A stretch of 34,710 bases of DNA from an uncultured Lachnospiraceae bacterium (lineage in GTDB: Bacteria > Bacillota > Clostridia > Lachnospirales > Lachnospiraceae). The DNA is taken from positions 1 through 34,710 of the forward strand of contig CAJUJG010000035.1 of the NCBI GenBank assembly GCA_910586715.1, read 5' to 3'. Position numbers and translations under genes: made by a program. The stretch's first letter is position 1. Each line of letters opens with the position of its first letter. The notes under the pieces are model-generated. The model had not been told where the DNA came from and did no database searches. It saw nothing but the letters and a program-made list of their open reading frames with translations. Shown one piece after another: positions 8,144 to 15,953 of the stretch.

Positions 8144-9265
8144 TCAGACAGCTTTTATTGTTTCAACTCTGCATACTCCCATCTGATACAATTTTCCCTG
8201 ATATCTTGTACACTTAATCGTATGCGGTGACGCCCCATATTGTTTATCCCTGTCATGCTTATGTACTCTTGGTACTTTTGTCTTATCAAACACGCGCTGC
8301 GTCAGTTCCAATCCCTCCTTTTTTCCATACATCGGGTAAATAATTGTTTTGGAAACAAATCCGCATCCGCCGCCGCATAATACATCATTTGATTTTGGCA
8401 CATCCATACCTTTAAAAGCAGAAACAAAATTTTCCCGATAACTGTCCATAAAAATCTTAACCGCCTCCATAAGCAATTTCGCGGATAATTTGCAGACACT
8501 CGTATCCACCGTCATTGTAAAACAGATCTTCGTATCAGGCTTAATACACTCCCGCAAAATCGGAAGCGCTTTTTGTGTTCCGTCCGTATGTACGTCAACT
8601 TTTTGACAAAGCACAAGATCCTCCGGCAAAAGAGGTCCGCTATCACTTATTATAAGCCCTTGCAATATATCATTAACAGCATCCTGCGGTCTTTTTTCAT
8701 TTCTGCCAAGCGTCCTAAATGCGGTGCTCTCTATGTTCATAATATCTCTTTTCAAATAATTCTGTCTGCCTGTATTCTGATCCGCATTTCTGCGCAGATT
8801 CCGTTTCTGCTCCTGATATTTCTCCGAATGCCTTATAATCTCCGCTCCTAGCAGCACAGTTCTTAACATCCCTTTCAATGAACTTCCCGGAATATACGGC
8901 ATTCCGTATGCATCTTTTATACATTCCAAAATCTGTAATTTGTTAACGCCTCTCTCAAGAACCGCATCACCGCAATCCAACTTGTATTTCAGAAAAGGCT
9001 CCAAATCCGCCGGTTTAATTCTTTGCTTATCAAGCCATTCCGTCAGGCTCATACTCATACTCCCTTTTCCAAGCAAATATGCCTCAAACAAAGCATCTGT
9101 CTTTCTTTTTCTTAGTTCAGCATACATAAGCTGTATATCGGGAATGCCTACCTGTCTGCGGTTCAAAAACAAATACTCTTTTTTCCCGATTTCTCTTCCG
9201 CTCCCGATAAACACAGGTCCGACCGTATGCATGACTACCTGATAACTCTTTAAATACTGATTCAT
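8144..9265 (-). CDS. csm5: Csm5, type III-A RAMP capping subunit
   Basis: A 373-residue RAMP protein that in known III-A complexes caps the 3' side of the crRNA filament and helps recruit nucleases for crRNA 3' maturation. The family's opening (VMHTVGPVFIGSGREIGKKE, residues 11-30) and glycine-rich loop IPGSSLKGMLR (about 125-135) are clear. The C-terminal part contains CGGGCGF and a basic end. The ATG lies 4 nt after csm4, whose last codons contain GGAGGTG as the ribosome site, so translation is probably coupled. It is the last effector gene before the leader. Confidence 0.92.
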   Translation of the reverse strand: MNQYLKSYQVVMHTVGPVFIGSGREIGKKEYLFLNRRQVGIPDIQLMYAELRKRKTDALFEAYLLGKGSMSMSLTEWLDKQRIKPADLEPFLKYKLDCGDAVLERGVNKLQILECIKDAYGMPYIPGSSLKGMLRTVLLGAEIIRHSEKYQEQKRNLRRNADQNTGRQNYLKRDIMNIESTAFRTLGRNEKRPQDAVNDILQGLIISDSGPLLPEDLVLCQKVDVHTDGTQKALPILRECIKPDTKICFTMTVDTSVCKLSAKLLMEAVKIFMDSYRENFVSAFKGMDVPKSNDVLCGGGCGFVSKTIIYPMYGKKEGLELTQRVFDKTKVPRVHKHDRDKQYGASPHTIKCTRYQGKLYQMGVCRVETIKAV

Positions 9266-9269
9266 ACGC

Positions 9270-10193
9270 CTACACCTCCATTAACATCGGTTTTGCATAA
9301 CGGTATACAGGATGTCTGCCGCCTTTGTCCGAGACATCATATACATCACCCTCAAATCTTACCGCAAAGCAGGAACCTGACTGGAAAACATATAAATCCC
9401 TTTTCCTCATTTGCTCCGGTGCATATCGTTCGGATAAGACAAAACCACTTCTTTTTCTTAGCAAATATGACGCGTCACGCAAAACAGTTTCCAATTCATC
9501 GTCTGTTGGCAGCGATACGGACAAGGTCATATACCGTTTGCCATTCTCCCCAAGTCTTTTGCGAAAATGGTTTGATACAGTTCCCGAAAACAACTCAAAT
9601 CTTCCAAGTCCTGATGCCCTCTTTCCCCCAATTCCGCTAAAGGAAAGATTTTCCAACAGTTGTTCCACCAAATCCAGAACTCTCGCTTCCTGATACCCGA
9701 GAATAAAATACAATCCGTTTCCATCCTCATAGTAATAAGTGCCAATTCTGTACGGCTCTGTTTTCTCTTCTCCCCGCACAGAGGCTGCTGTCTTCATATC
9801 AAAATGACCAAGCTTCTCAAGATTTGGTGCATTGAATACATCATATGTACCGTCAAGATAACTGTCAAGCAGCTCTATCGAAATATATTTCAATTTCTTA
9901 TATGCTTTTTTCAGCACCGAATTGCCGTCACTGTTTTGTGCATGAATCCGTTTCATCGGCTTTGGAACAAAATAAGTGTCACCCATATACGGAAACAAAT
10001 CCGATAGTAACAGATTGCCGTCCTTTGCGTAATGATAAAGGCTTTGCAGCACATCATCACCCATTTTCAGCGCCTCCTGACACAAAGCGGAAAAAAGCGT
10101 ATCTGCACAACAGGCGTATTCTCCCTCATCAAGGTTCTCTCTTCCAAAGTGAACGGCACTTTGAAACGCAAACCTGTATATCTTATATTCCAT
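9270..10193 (-). CDS. csm4: Csm4, type III-A RAMP (Cas5-like) subunit
   Basis: A 307-residue RAMP protein that binds the crRNA 5' handle and docks Cas10 at the base of the complex. Visible family features are the N-terminal strand with HFGRENLDEGEYACCADTLF (about 17-36), then FSALCQEA, the LLLSDLFPY segment, and the C-terminal glycine-rich motif SGIGGKRASGLGRFEL, which is typical of Cas5/Csm4. Csm3 ends 33 nt upstream. An AGGG or a more distant AAAGGA could serve as ribosome site. No frameshift is seen. Confidence 0.92.
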   Translation of the reverse strand: MEYKIYRFAFQSAVHFGRENLDEGEYACCADTLFSALCQEALKMGDDVLQSLYHYAKDGNLLLSDLFPYMGDTYFVPKPMKRIHAQNSDGNSVLKKAYKKLKYISIELLDSYLDGTYDVFNAPNLEKLGHFDMKTAASVRGEEKTEPYRIGTYYYEDGNGLYFILGYQEARVLDLVEQLLENLSFSGIGGKRASGLGRFELFSGTVSNHFRKRLGENGKRYMTLSVSLPTDDELETVLRDASYLLRKRSGFVLSERYAPEQMRKRDLYVFQSGSCFAVRFEGDVYDVSDKGGRHPVYRYAKPMLMEV

Positions 10194-10226
10194 ATTGATA
10201 ACCCTATTCCTTTCAGCAGTTCCGCT

Positions 10227-10892
10227 CTATTCTTCTACTGCTTTACGCAATATATCATTACATTGTGATACAATATCCTCCGACACTTCACCTACAACAG
10301 CTTCTGCACACAAATCATGAAACACAACCTTGCCATATCCTCTTGAACCATTTCCACCCAAATAGTCATATTGGAGAAGCTTCAGCCCTTCTGCAAGAAC
10401 GGAAATATCCTCCACAACCTGATCCGTCTCCTCAACTTCATATATAATATCAACTCCAAACTCCGAACCGCGAATAACCCGCTCAATCTGTCTCGGATTT
10501 GCTACCGCCGTCGCCCTGTTGATTGTATTTTCAAACTTCACCTCCGTCATGCCCTGCAAGCCCTGTTTTCGCAGCACATCCTCGTTTGTTAAAAACATAT
10601 CAGATATGATGACGCGGCTTCTCTTTACATGGTCTTTTTTCGCGCTGCCAAATAATCTTGTAAGACACTCCGCATCATCATCGGGTTTTCTGACTCCTTC
10701 ATTATACTGCTTTGCCAAAAGTGTCCTTACTTTTCCTTTCAGTGAACTGCCTGGTATCATCGGCATACGGGTGCGGGTATCCTTTATTACAGGCGAATCG
10801 ACTGCCCCGATAGCTGCAAACGCCGACGAACCGCCAATGTGCATTCCTGTCTTTACCTCTATTGTTCCTGTTATCTGAATTTTCGCGTACAT
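10227..10892 (-). CDS. csm3: Csm3, backbone subunit and target-RNA endonuclease
   Basis: A 221-residue Cas7-type RAMP. Several copies coat the crRNA and each cuts the paired target RNA at 6-nt steps. The aspartate known to be needed for cleavage in the family is present in the loop AAIGAVDSPVIKD (D32). The glycine-rich SSLKGKVR motif is at about 49-56, and the thumb segment FENTINRATAVANPRQIERV and the C-terminal GGNGSRGYGKV are intact. A very strong ribosome site (GAGGAGGGG) lies 4 nt before the ATG, as expected for the most abundant subunit, and csm2 ends 12 nt upstream. Confidence 0.95.
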   Translation of the reverse strand: MYAKIQITGTIEVKTGMHIGGSSAFAAIGAVDSPVIKDTRTRMPMIPGSSLKGKVRTLLAKQYNEGVRKPDDDAECLTRLFGSAKKDHVKRSRVIISDMFLTNEDVLRKQGLQGMTEVKFENTINRATAVANPRQIERVIRGSEFGVDIIYEVEETDQVVEDISVLAEGLKLLQYDYLGGNGSRGYGKVVFHDLCAEAVVGEVSEDIVSQCNDILRKAVEE

Positions 10893-10904
10893 AAAACCCC
10901 TCCT

Positions 10905-11297
10905 CTAATCGTCTTTTTCCACATAAAATTTCCGAAATGCCACCAACGCCTCCATATATCTGTTAAACAGGATATAGTTCTTTTTATTCGCATTGACATT
11001 CTTTAACAGCTCCATAATCCCCGATTCGTTCACTAAATTTTTTACAGCCGGCTCTCTGCCTGCCTCATACAGAAAACGCACCCTTAAATATTCAATTCTT
11101 GCGCAAATATCCTCATTTAACTGTTCTTCCTTCTCATTCATGACTTCATTATAAATATCCGCACTCATAGCCAAAAGATTTCGCAGCTTTGATGTTGTCA
11201 CAATCGGAATGTCTCTGCCTCTTTGATCTTTCTTCCCCATTAGTGACTGAATCACTTTCTCCGCCTCATCAACGTAATTCTGTTCATTCACCTTCAT
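10905..11297 (-). CDS. csm2: Csm2, small subunit of the Csm complex
   Basis: A 130-residue, mostly helical protein. Family members form the inner filament that lines the crRNA-target duplex alongside Csm3. Recognisable segments are TTSKLRNLLAMSADIYNEV (about 34-52) and RFLYEAGREPAVKNLV (about 74-89), both typical of Csm2. Its ATG overlaps the end of cas10 by 14 nt, and GGAGGA within the cas10 end serves as ribosome site, so translation is likely coupled. No catalytic role is known. Confidence 0.92.
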   Translation of the reverse strand: MKVNEQNYVDEAEKVIQSLMGKKDQRGRDIPIVTTSKLRNLLAMSADIYNEVMNEKEEQLNEDICARIEYLRVRFLYEAGREPAVKNLVNESGIMELLKNVNANKKNYILFNRYMEALVAFRKFYVEKDD

Positions 11298-13683
11298 CTG
11301 TCAGTTCCTCCTTCTCTCTTGTCAAATATGCGTACAAATTCATCGCGGTTTTCAAATGGCGACAGTCCCTATCTGCATTTTCGCCCTGATACCACTCATA
11401 CATTTTTCGCGAAAATGTTCTGTACGCAGTCTTTTGTTCCGATGACGCATTGTTCTCCGGCTCCAATCGGGATAATATATATACATATCTCGCAAAATTA
11501 ATTTTCTCATTTCGGTTCCGTATCAGTTCCAAAAGATTGTACAGAAAATTTTTTCCCCGCTCTTTTGATGCCTCAAAAAATGTATGAATATGCTCATATT
11601 TTTCTGCCAACACATTCTGCTCAAACTCCTGCCAGCTGTAAGTACCGTCACTGATATGTATTTGCTTTCCCATCTTATTTACAATCACATGACTGCCGCC
11701 GTCGGGGAAAATTGTTACCGCGTTCTTATCGGGCAGTGATTTTGAACACTCTTCCATATCCGCCACTTCGTCCGCAATCGCACTAATCGGGTAACCCGCG
11801 TCATAAATGCCAATCCCCGCCGACAATGTCAGCGTTCCCTGTGTATATTGCTCAAATTTTCTTCGCAGGTCAATTGCTGTCTCTATGATTTCATTCCATG
11901 CACCTACAATAAATACATCATCTCCGCCGGAATAGCAGATTGTCGCATTTCGTCTGTGTGGCGCTTTTGTTCCAAGCATAAATTTACGTTCTTCAAGTAT
12001 CCTGTTAATATGGCATTTAAAAAATAACGATAGCTGTCTTGACAAGGCTGCCGTTCTTGATAACGTCACATACCTGTTTTGATTTTCAGGATTTGCAAAA
12101 CCTGATACAAACGCCTGCCCGAGATTATCAACATCCGCGCGCAAAATTCCGATACGCCCGATTCCCTGTGCCGCACGCGCATACTCCTCAAAGGTTCCTT
12201 TTGCCGTATAATCCCCCACCCACAGCTTTGTTGCAATATGTTTGCCTGTATACATTGCGTTTTTACTGTATGCCCGCACAAAATATGCGTCCTGTTCCAT
12301 CTTCCTTTTCAGCGTATCTTCGCTGTCCGATGTAAGGTAGCAGCCTTCCGGCAATGGCAGCGCATTTTCACTTTCCTTTAAGGAAACCGTAAAAAACGAA
12401 TCGTACAATATATTCTTCGAAAACCCTTCGAACGCACTGCATATGGGACAAATCCCTCCTTCGTTTCCCTTCGTAATCTTTTTACAGACCTTACATTCTC
12501 TTGTATAATCTGCATATTCCTTTGTATTAAGCATTTTAATGTCGTGCGCACAATACCGATGACTTTTTCGCTCAGATATCATATCACCAATCGTCAGAAA
12601 AATCTGTTCGTAACTGCCCTGCGGCTGGTTTTTCAGCGAGTTTGCACTGCATCCCGCGTACCCCCATGCCACATACAAAGAAATTTGAAACGTATCAAGC
12701 AGCCACTGATTGAGCCTGTCCATATAGTGCGCCACGACTGCTTTTGATTTTTCGGTGTTTGCCATTAAAATATAACAATGTCCTCCACCGGAATAAATAA
12801 GGTTTGCACGCGACAAATGAAGCTCCTGTAACAGGCAGTCTATGATATGCTCCATCATGATTTCCAAATAAAATGACCGCGCCCTTAAAGTGCGCAACGC
12901 ATTCTTACTTGTAATCGTATAAATAAAATCCTGTATCCCTGATATATCCATAGAACAGAGTAAAAATGCCTCTTCTTCGTAAAATAATTTTCCTTTTATG
13001 TAAAGCTTTTCCCGATAATCCGTTTCGCCGCACACATCCAAATATTCCAATATACAGCTTGCTATAGCTGCAGTCAGTTTCATATGGTCGTAAAGTGAAA
13101 TATCTGCCATCTCATTTTTGGCTGTTGACGACGGGACGTAGGAAAGATTTGCCTCAAGCACTCCAAGCAAAGAATTAATATACTCCTGCGTCCACATCAG
13201 CCCGCTGAGATTATCCGCCAAATTCGCTTTAATTGCTGTATAAAAGGATTCGTCAAACTTCCTTTTTTCCGACACAGGATAATTGACGCCCTCTTTGGGA
13301 TTTAATGTTTTTGGCTCATAATATTTCTCCTCATTATTTTGATTTAATATATTGAACACACTCTGTAAGGGCATTGCGATTTCAAATCCGCTATCCTCCG
13401 AATCATTCTGACGCCGATCTGCGGCTGAAGCAATATTATCCGCAATATATACAATATACGCCAGTGCATTGTCCTCTATTTTTGCACCCTTTATCGCGTC
13501 CGCGTGGTGATAACGCACGCAGTCCAGTATGTCCGCGTCACACTCTCCCGCATGCACCTCTTCTTTTAAAAAATCATAACCGCTTTGGCTGTGCTTTCTT
13601 CTGTCATCCCCCTGCCGGTATATAATCTTTCCGATATCATGCAGCAGACCGCCCAATACCAGTTTTACTTCTCTGTCAGTCAT
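11284..13683 (-). CDS. cas10: Cas10/Csm1, HD nuclease and cyclic oligoadenylate synthase
   Basis: The 799-residue signature subunit of the type III-A complex. On target RNA binding it makes cyclic oligoadenylate from ATP and cuts single-stranded DNA. An N-terminal HD domain has LLHDIGK (H15, D16) and a later RYHHAD. A first palm-like domain with YSGGGHCYIL follows at about 297-306. A zinc-finger-like CKVC...CPIC (about C397, C400, C412, C415) is next, then the catalytic palm domain with the intact GGDD motif (D588, D589) in CYSGGDDVFIVG, and a helical C terminus. Start set at the ATG at 13683, five bases after GGAGG; an upstream ATG at 13695 would include that ribosome site. It overlaps the cas6 end by 8 nt. 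Both catalytic centres look functional, and its product should activate Csm6 encoded 8 kb downstream. Confidence 0.96.
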   Translation of the reverse strand: MTDREVKLVLGGLLHDIGKIIYRQGDDRRKHSQSGYDFLKEEVHAGECDADILDCVRYHHADAIKGAKIEDNALAYIVYIADNIASAADRRQNDSEDSGFEIAMPLQSVFNILNQNNEEKYYEPKTLNPKEGVNYPVSEKRKFDESFYTAIKANLADNLSGLMWTQEYINSLLGVLEANLSYVPSSTAKNEMADISLYDHMKLTAAIASCILEYLDVCGETDYREKLYIKGKLFYEEEAFLLCSMDISGIQDFIYTITSKNALRTLRARSFYLEIMMEHIIDCLLQELHLSRANLIYSGGGHCYILMANTEKSKAVVAHYMDRLNQWLLDTFQISLYVAWGYAGCSANSLKNQPQGSYEQIFLTIGDMISERKSHRYCAHDIKMLNTKEYADYTRECKVCKKITKGNEGGICPICSAFEGFSKNILYDSFFTVSLKESENALPLPEGCYLTSDSEDTLKRKMEQDAYFVRAYSKNAMYTGKHIATKLWVGDYTAKGTFEEYARAAQGIGRIGILRADVDNLGQAFVSGFANPENQNRYVTLSRTAALSRQLSLFFKCHINRILEERKFMLGTKAPHRRNATICYSGGDDVFIVGAWNEIIETAIDLRRKFEQYTQGTLTLSAGIGIYDAGYPISAIADEVADMEECSKSLPDKNAVTIFPDGGSHVIVNKMGKQIHISDGTYSWQEFEQNVLAEKYEHIHTFFEASKERGKNFLYNLLELIRNRNEKINFARYVYILSRLEPENNASSEQKTAYRTFSRKMYEWYQGENADRDCRHLKTAMNLYAYLTREKEELTDEGE

Positions 13684-14422
13684 TTTTACCTCCATTCATT
13701 TGTACTCCGCCCATCCCGATTGCCGTCTTGATTCCCACACCGGAATATTCACCAAATCTGGTTAAAAGACGGGCATACTTTGCCATTGTAGGTGCTCCTG
13801 TTACCTTTATACAGAATGTTCCCCGAAATGATGGGATTTTTACGCCTTCCAACGGAAAAACAGCGCTTCTAAGCTGATAGCGGACAATTTTGCTGTTTAC
13901 CACAAGCTGTTCTAACGTTTCGTCGTCATACATCTCCATATCCTGCGACGTGGCGCTGTACTTGTTCATCAGACTTTGATAAATGTAACGCATGTCAGGC
14001 ATATTGATATATGCGCCGCCGCTCTTGAAGGCTGTTGGCGTCAAAAATTCTAAATTAATATATCTGTCATAGTGTTCCGAATAAAACTCATCCAGAAGTT
14101 CCTTTTTGTTGATTGTTTTAAGTTCCTTTGCCGCAATCACAATAGGAATCTCTTTTTTCTCAATCGTAAATTCCGTAAATTTTTCATCCATCAAAGGACA
14201 GATAATTTTTTCAAACGCTTCCTGTGTGAGTGTATGAATCACCCATTCCTTCTGACTGCCGCCTGTTATATACTGGCTATATGGTTTTAACATGGATAAA
14301 TGCAGATACTCCGCATAGCCGCCTTCCACTCGTTCCATCAAAATTCCCTGCATATTTGACGACTGATAATACCCAAACGCAGTATGATCCGTTTCCAATT
14401 TCATCCTTAGTTCCGCCAACAT
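13676..14422 (-). CDS. cas6: Cas6, pre-crRNA processing endoribonuclease
   Basis: A 248-residue RAMP endonuclease expected to cut the array transcript within each repeat to leave the ACGGAAAC handle. The C-terminal domain has the Cas6 pattern INLEFLTPTAFKSGGAY (about 122-138) followed by PDMRYIYQSL, and the family's closing glycine-rich loop SGVGIKTAIGMGGVQ (about 227-241). Candidate catalytic histidines are in the N-terminal domain but I cannot assign one. The ATG at 14422 has AAAGGA about 9 nt upstream; a second ATG at 14404 is possible. It is the first gene of the effector operon and overlaps cas10. The repeat's weak hairpin fits substrates handled by this family. Confidence 0.9.
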   Translation of the reverse strand: MLAELRMKLETDHTAFGYYQSSNMQGILMERVEGGYAEYLHLSMLKPYSQYITGGSQKEWVIHTLTQEAFEKIICPLMDEKFTEFTIEKKEIPIVIAAKELKTINKKELLDEFYSEHYDRYINLEFLTPTAFKSGGAYINMPDMRYIYQSLMNKYSATSQDMEMYDDETLEQLVVNSKIVRYQLRSAVFPLEGVKIPSFRGTFCIKVTGAPTMAKYARLLTRFGEYSGVGIKTAIGMGGVQMNGGKND

Positions 14423-14524
14423 CCTAAAGTTTCCTTTCCCTATTCTCAGAGTTCCTCCAATATGGCTTGTCTTCTCTCCCTTTTATTTTAAAACAAGTAT
14501 CTATAATCTGTTCTTTACTATTTT

Positions 14525-14552
14525 ATCATATCGATTGGAGCTCCTCAATCAA
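14525..14552 (-). promoter_or_regulatory. candidate sigma-A promoter of the cas6-csm operon
   Basis: On the minus strand TTGATT and TATGAT are 16 nt apart, about 100 nt upstream of the cas6 start. The -35 box lies just past the spoIVB stop, and GGAGCTCC between the boxes is a palindrome that could be a regulator site or part of a weak spoIVB terminator. No other well-spaced pair was seen in the 140-nt gap. Confidence 0.45.
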
Positions 14553-14563
14553 AAAAATGTTTT

Positions 14564-15808
14564 TTAGTGTGCCAGCATATCCTCAATAAAAATCCCGTAT
14601 CCTTTCGTCGCATCCTGCACAAGCACATGCGTGACGGCGCCCACAAACTTCCCGTTCTGCACAATCGGCGCGCCGCTCATGCCCTGTACAATCCCGCCTG
14701 TAAGCTCCAACAGGCTTTCGTCTGTAACCTTAATGGAAATCTGACGGTTGACTGCTTCGTTACCGGGGCTGAGCTTTGTAATCTCCACATCATAATACCG
14801 GCTCTCCCCGCCGATTGCGCACACAATCTGCGCTGCGCCAAGCGTAACCTCCTGCTTGAGCGCCACGGGAAGCGGCTGGCTCTCCCCCTTATATTTTGCA
14901 AGAAGCTCCTCGTTTGTAACGCCATAAATTCCCTGAACCGTATTGTCCACAATTACGCCTGATACCTGATCCGGCTTGTATTCAATCACACCCGTAAGCT
15001 CCCCCGGTACGCCCCGCTCGCCGCGCCGCACCGCCACGATTTCCGTATTGTACAGCAGCCCCGAGCCAAGCTTTAACAGCTCGCCTGTGTCCATATCATT
15101 AATGCCGTGCCCCAGCGCGCCAAACTGACTGTTTTGGTCAATATACGTCATGGTCCCGATGCCCTGAGCGCTGTCACGCAGCCACGCGCCAATCTTGTAC
15201 ACTCCGTTTTCGTCGTGTTCCGGCTTAATTTTAACGCTGATTAACTCGTCATGCCTTGACACCTGAAACACAATGTCGGCGCCTCCCCCGTTTTCCACGT
15301 AATCCTTAATCTGGCGTTTGTCACTGATTGCCACGCCGTCCATCGCAGTCAGGTAATCGCCCGACTGCAGCTTATACTCCGAGGGAGCGTATTTGTTCCC
15401 TCCGCTCTCAAAGCTGCCCGTGTCAACCACCAGCACGCCCTGCGTTTTCACATAGATGCCGATTGGCTGTCCCACGGGAATCAGTTCCTTATTTTCAATC
15501 ACATGAATATCCACATCTTTGAGCGGCAGCACGCCGAACAGCTTTAACCGCATCTGATAAGAACTGACATTCTTGCCCGCCACAAGCGTAACCGGCTCAT
15601 TGAATGCGAGCACCTTTCCCGAATCCGTGCTTAACACGCCGGATGCCGGAATGCGCAGATTAATCTCCTCGCTTGTTCCCGCCTTGATGCTGATGGTGCT
15701 TGGCACACTGCTTTGATAATAAGCGTAAGACGCCCAGCAGAACATGCCGATTGCAAAGCCAAGAAAAACATATAGGCAAAACACGTACTTTATTTTCCTG
15801 CTTTTCAT
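14564..15808 (-). CDS. spoIVB: SpoIVB-like sporulation serine peptidase (S55)
   Basis: A 414-residue secreted, membrane-anchored protease. In Bacillus it is made in the forespore under sigma-G and signals across the membranes to trigger pro-sigma-K processing by SpoIVFB. An N-terminal membrane segment lies at about 8-28. A PDZ domain at about 110-200 (QSGDYLTAMDGVAI) precedes the S55 domain. The triad aligns in number and order with the Bacillus enzyme: H234 in FGALGHGI, D363 in VTDESLLEL, and S378 in GIVQGMSGAPIV. In many Clostridia and Bacilli the gene sits between recN and spo0A. Here recN is about 8 kb away and cas6 follows instead of spo0A. It marks a spore-forming lineage. Confidence 0.94.
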   Translation of the reverse strand: MKSRKIKYVFCLYVFLGFAIGMFCWASYAYYQSSVPSTISIKAGTSEEINLRIPASGVLSTDSGKVLAFNEPVTLVAGKNVSSYQMRLKLFGVLPLKDVDIHVIENKELIPVGQPIGIYVKTQGVLVVDTGSFESGGNKYAPSEYKLQSGDYLTAMDGVAISDKRQIKDYVENGGGADIVFQVSRHDELISVKIKPEHDENGVYKIGAWLRDSAQGIGTMTYIDQNSQFGALGHGINDMDTGELLKLGSGLLYNTEIVAVRRGERGVPGELTGVIEYKPDQVSGVIVDNTVQGIYGVTNEELLAKYKGESQPLPVALKQEVTLGAAQIVCAIGGESRYYDVEITKLSPGNEAVNRQISIKVTDESLLELTGGIVQGMSGAPIVQNGKFVGAVTHVLVQDATKGYGIFIEDMLAH

Positions 15809-15845
15809 ATTGTAATCAAGCTCCTTCTTTTATTTCAATTTATTT

Positions 15846-15884
15846 TGCAAATTCATTTTTATGGGTAGTATATGAATTTTTGCA
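15846..15884. repeat. imperfect inverted repeat upstream of spoIVB
   Basis: TGCAAATTCAT at 15846-15856 pairs with ATGAATTTTTGCA at 15872-15884 apart from two extra Ts. It lies in the promoter region of spoIVB; on the minus strand CATATACTA within it resembles a sigma-G type -10 element, but no matching -35 is clear. It could be an operator or a forespore promoter region. Confidence 0.3.
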
Positions 15885-15912
15885 AAAAATAGTCAGAGCT
15901 GACACAGGAAAA

Positions 15913-15949
15913 CAGCTTTGACCATTTTTATCCAAAATAGCCAAAGCTG
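15913..15949 (-). terminator. terminator-like hairpin after the RND pump gene
   Basis: On the minus strand CAGCTTTGGCTATTTT pairs with AAAATGGTCAAAGCTG (14 of 16 canonical, the rest wobble) around a 5-nt loop and is followed by TTTTCC. It begins only 5 nt after the pump gene's stop, fitting the end of the efflux operon before spoIVB. Confidence 0.65.
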
Positions 15950-15953
15950 TTGT

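Noticed and set aside
8008..8230. Plus-strand frames over the leader and csm5 end
   Set aside because: They have no ribosome site or family similarity and lie opposite csm5.
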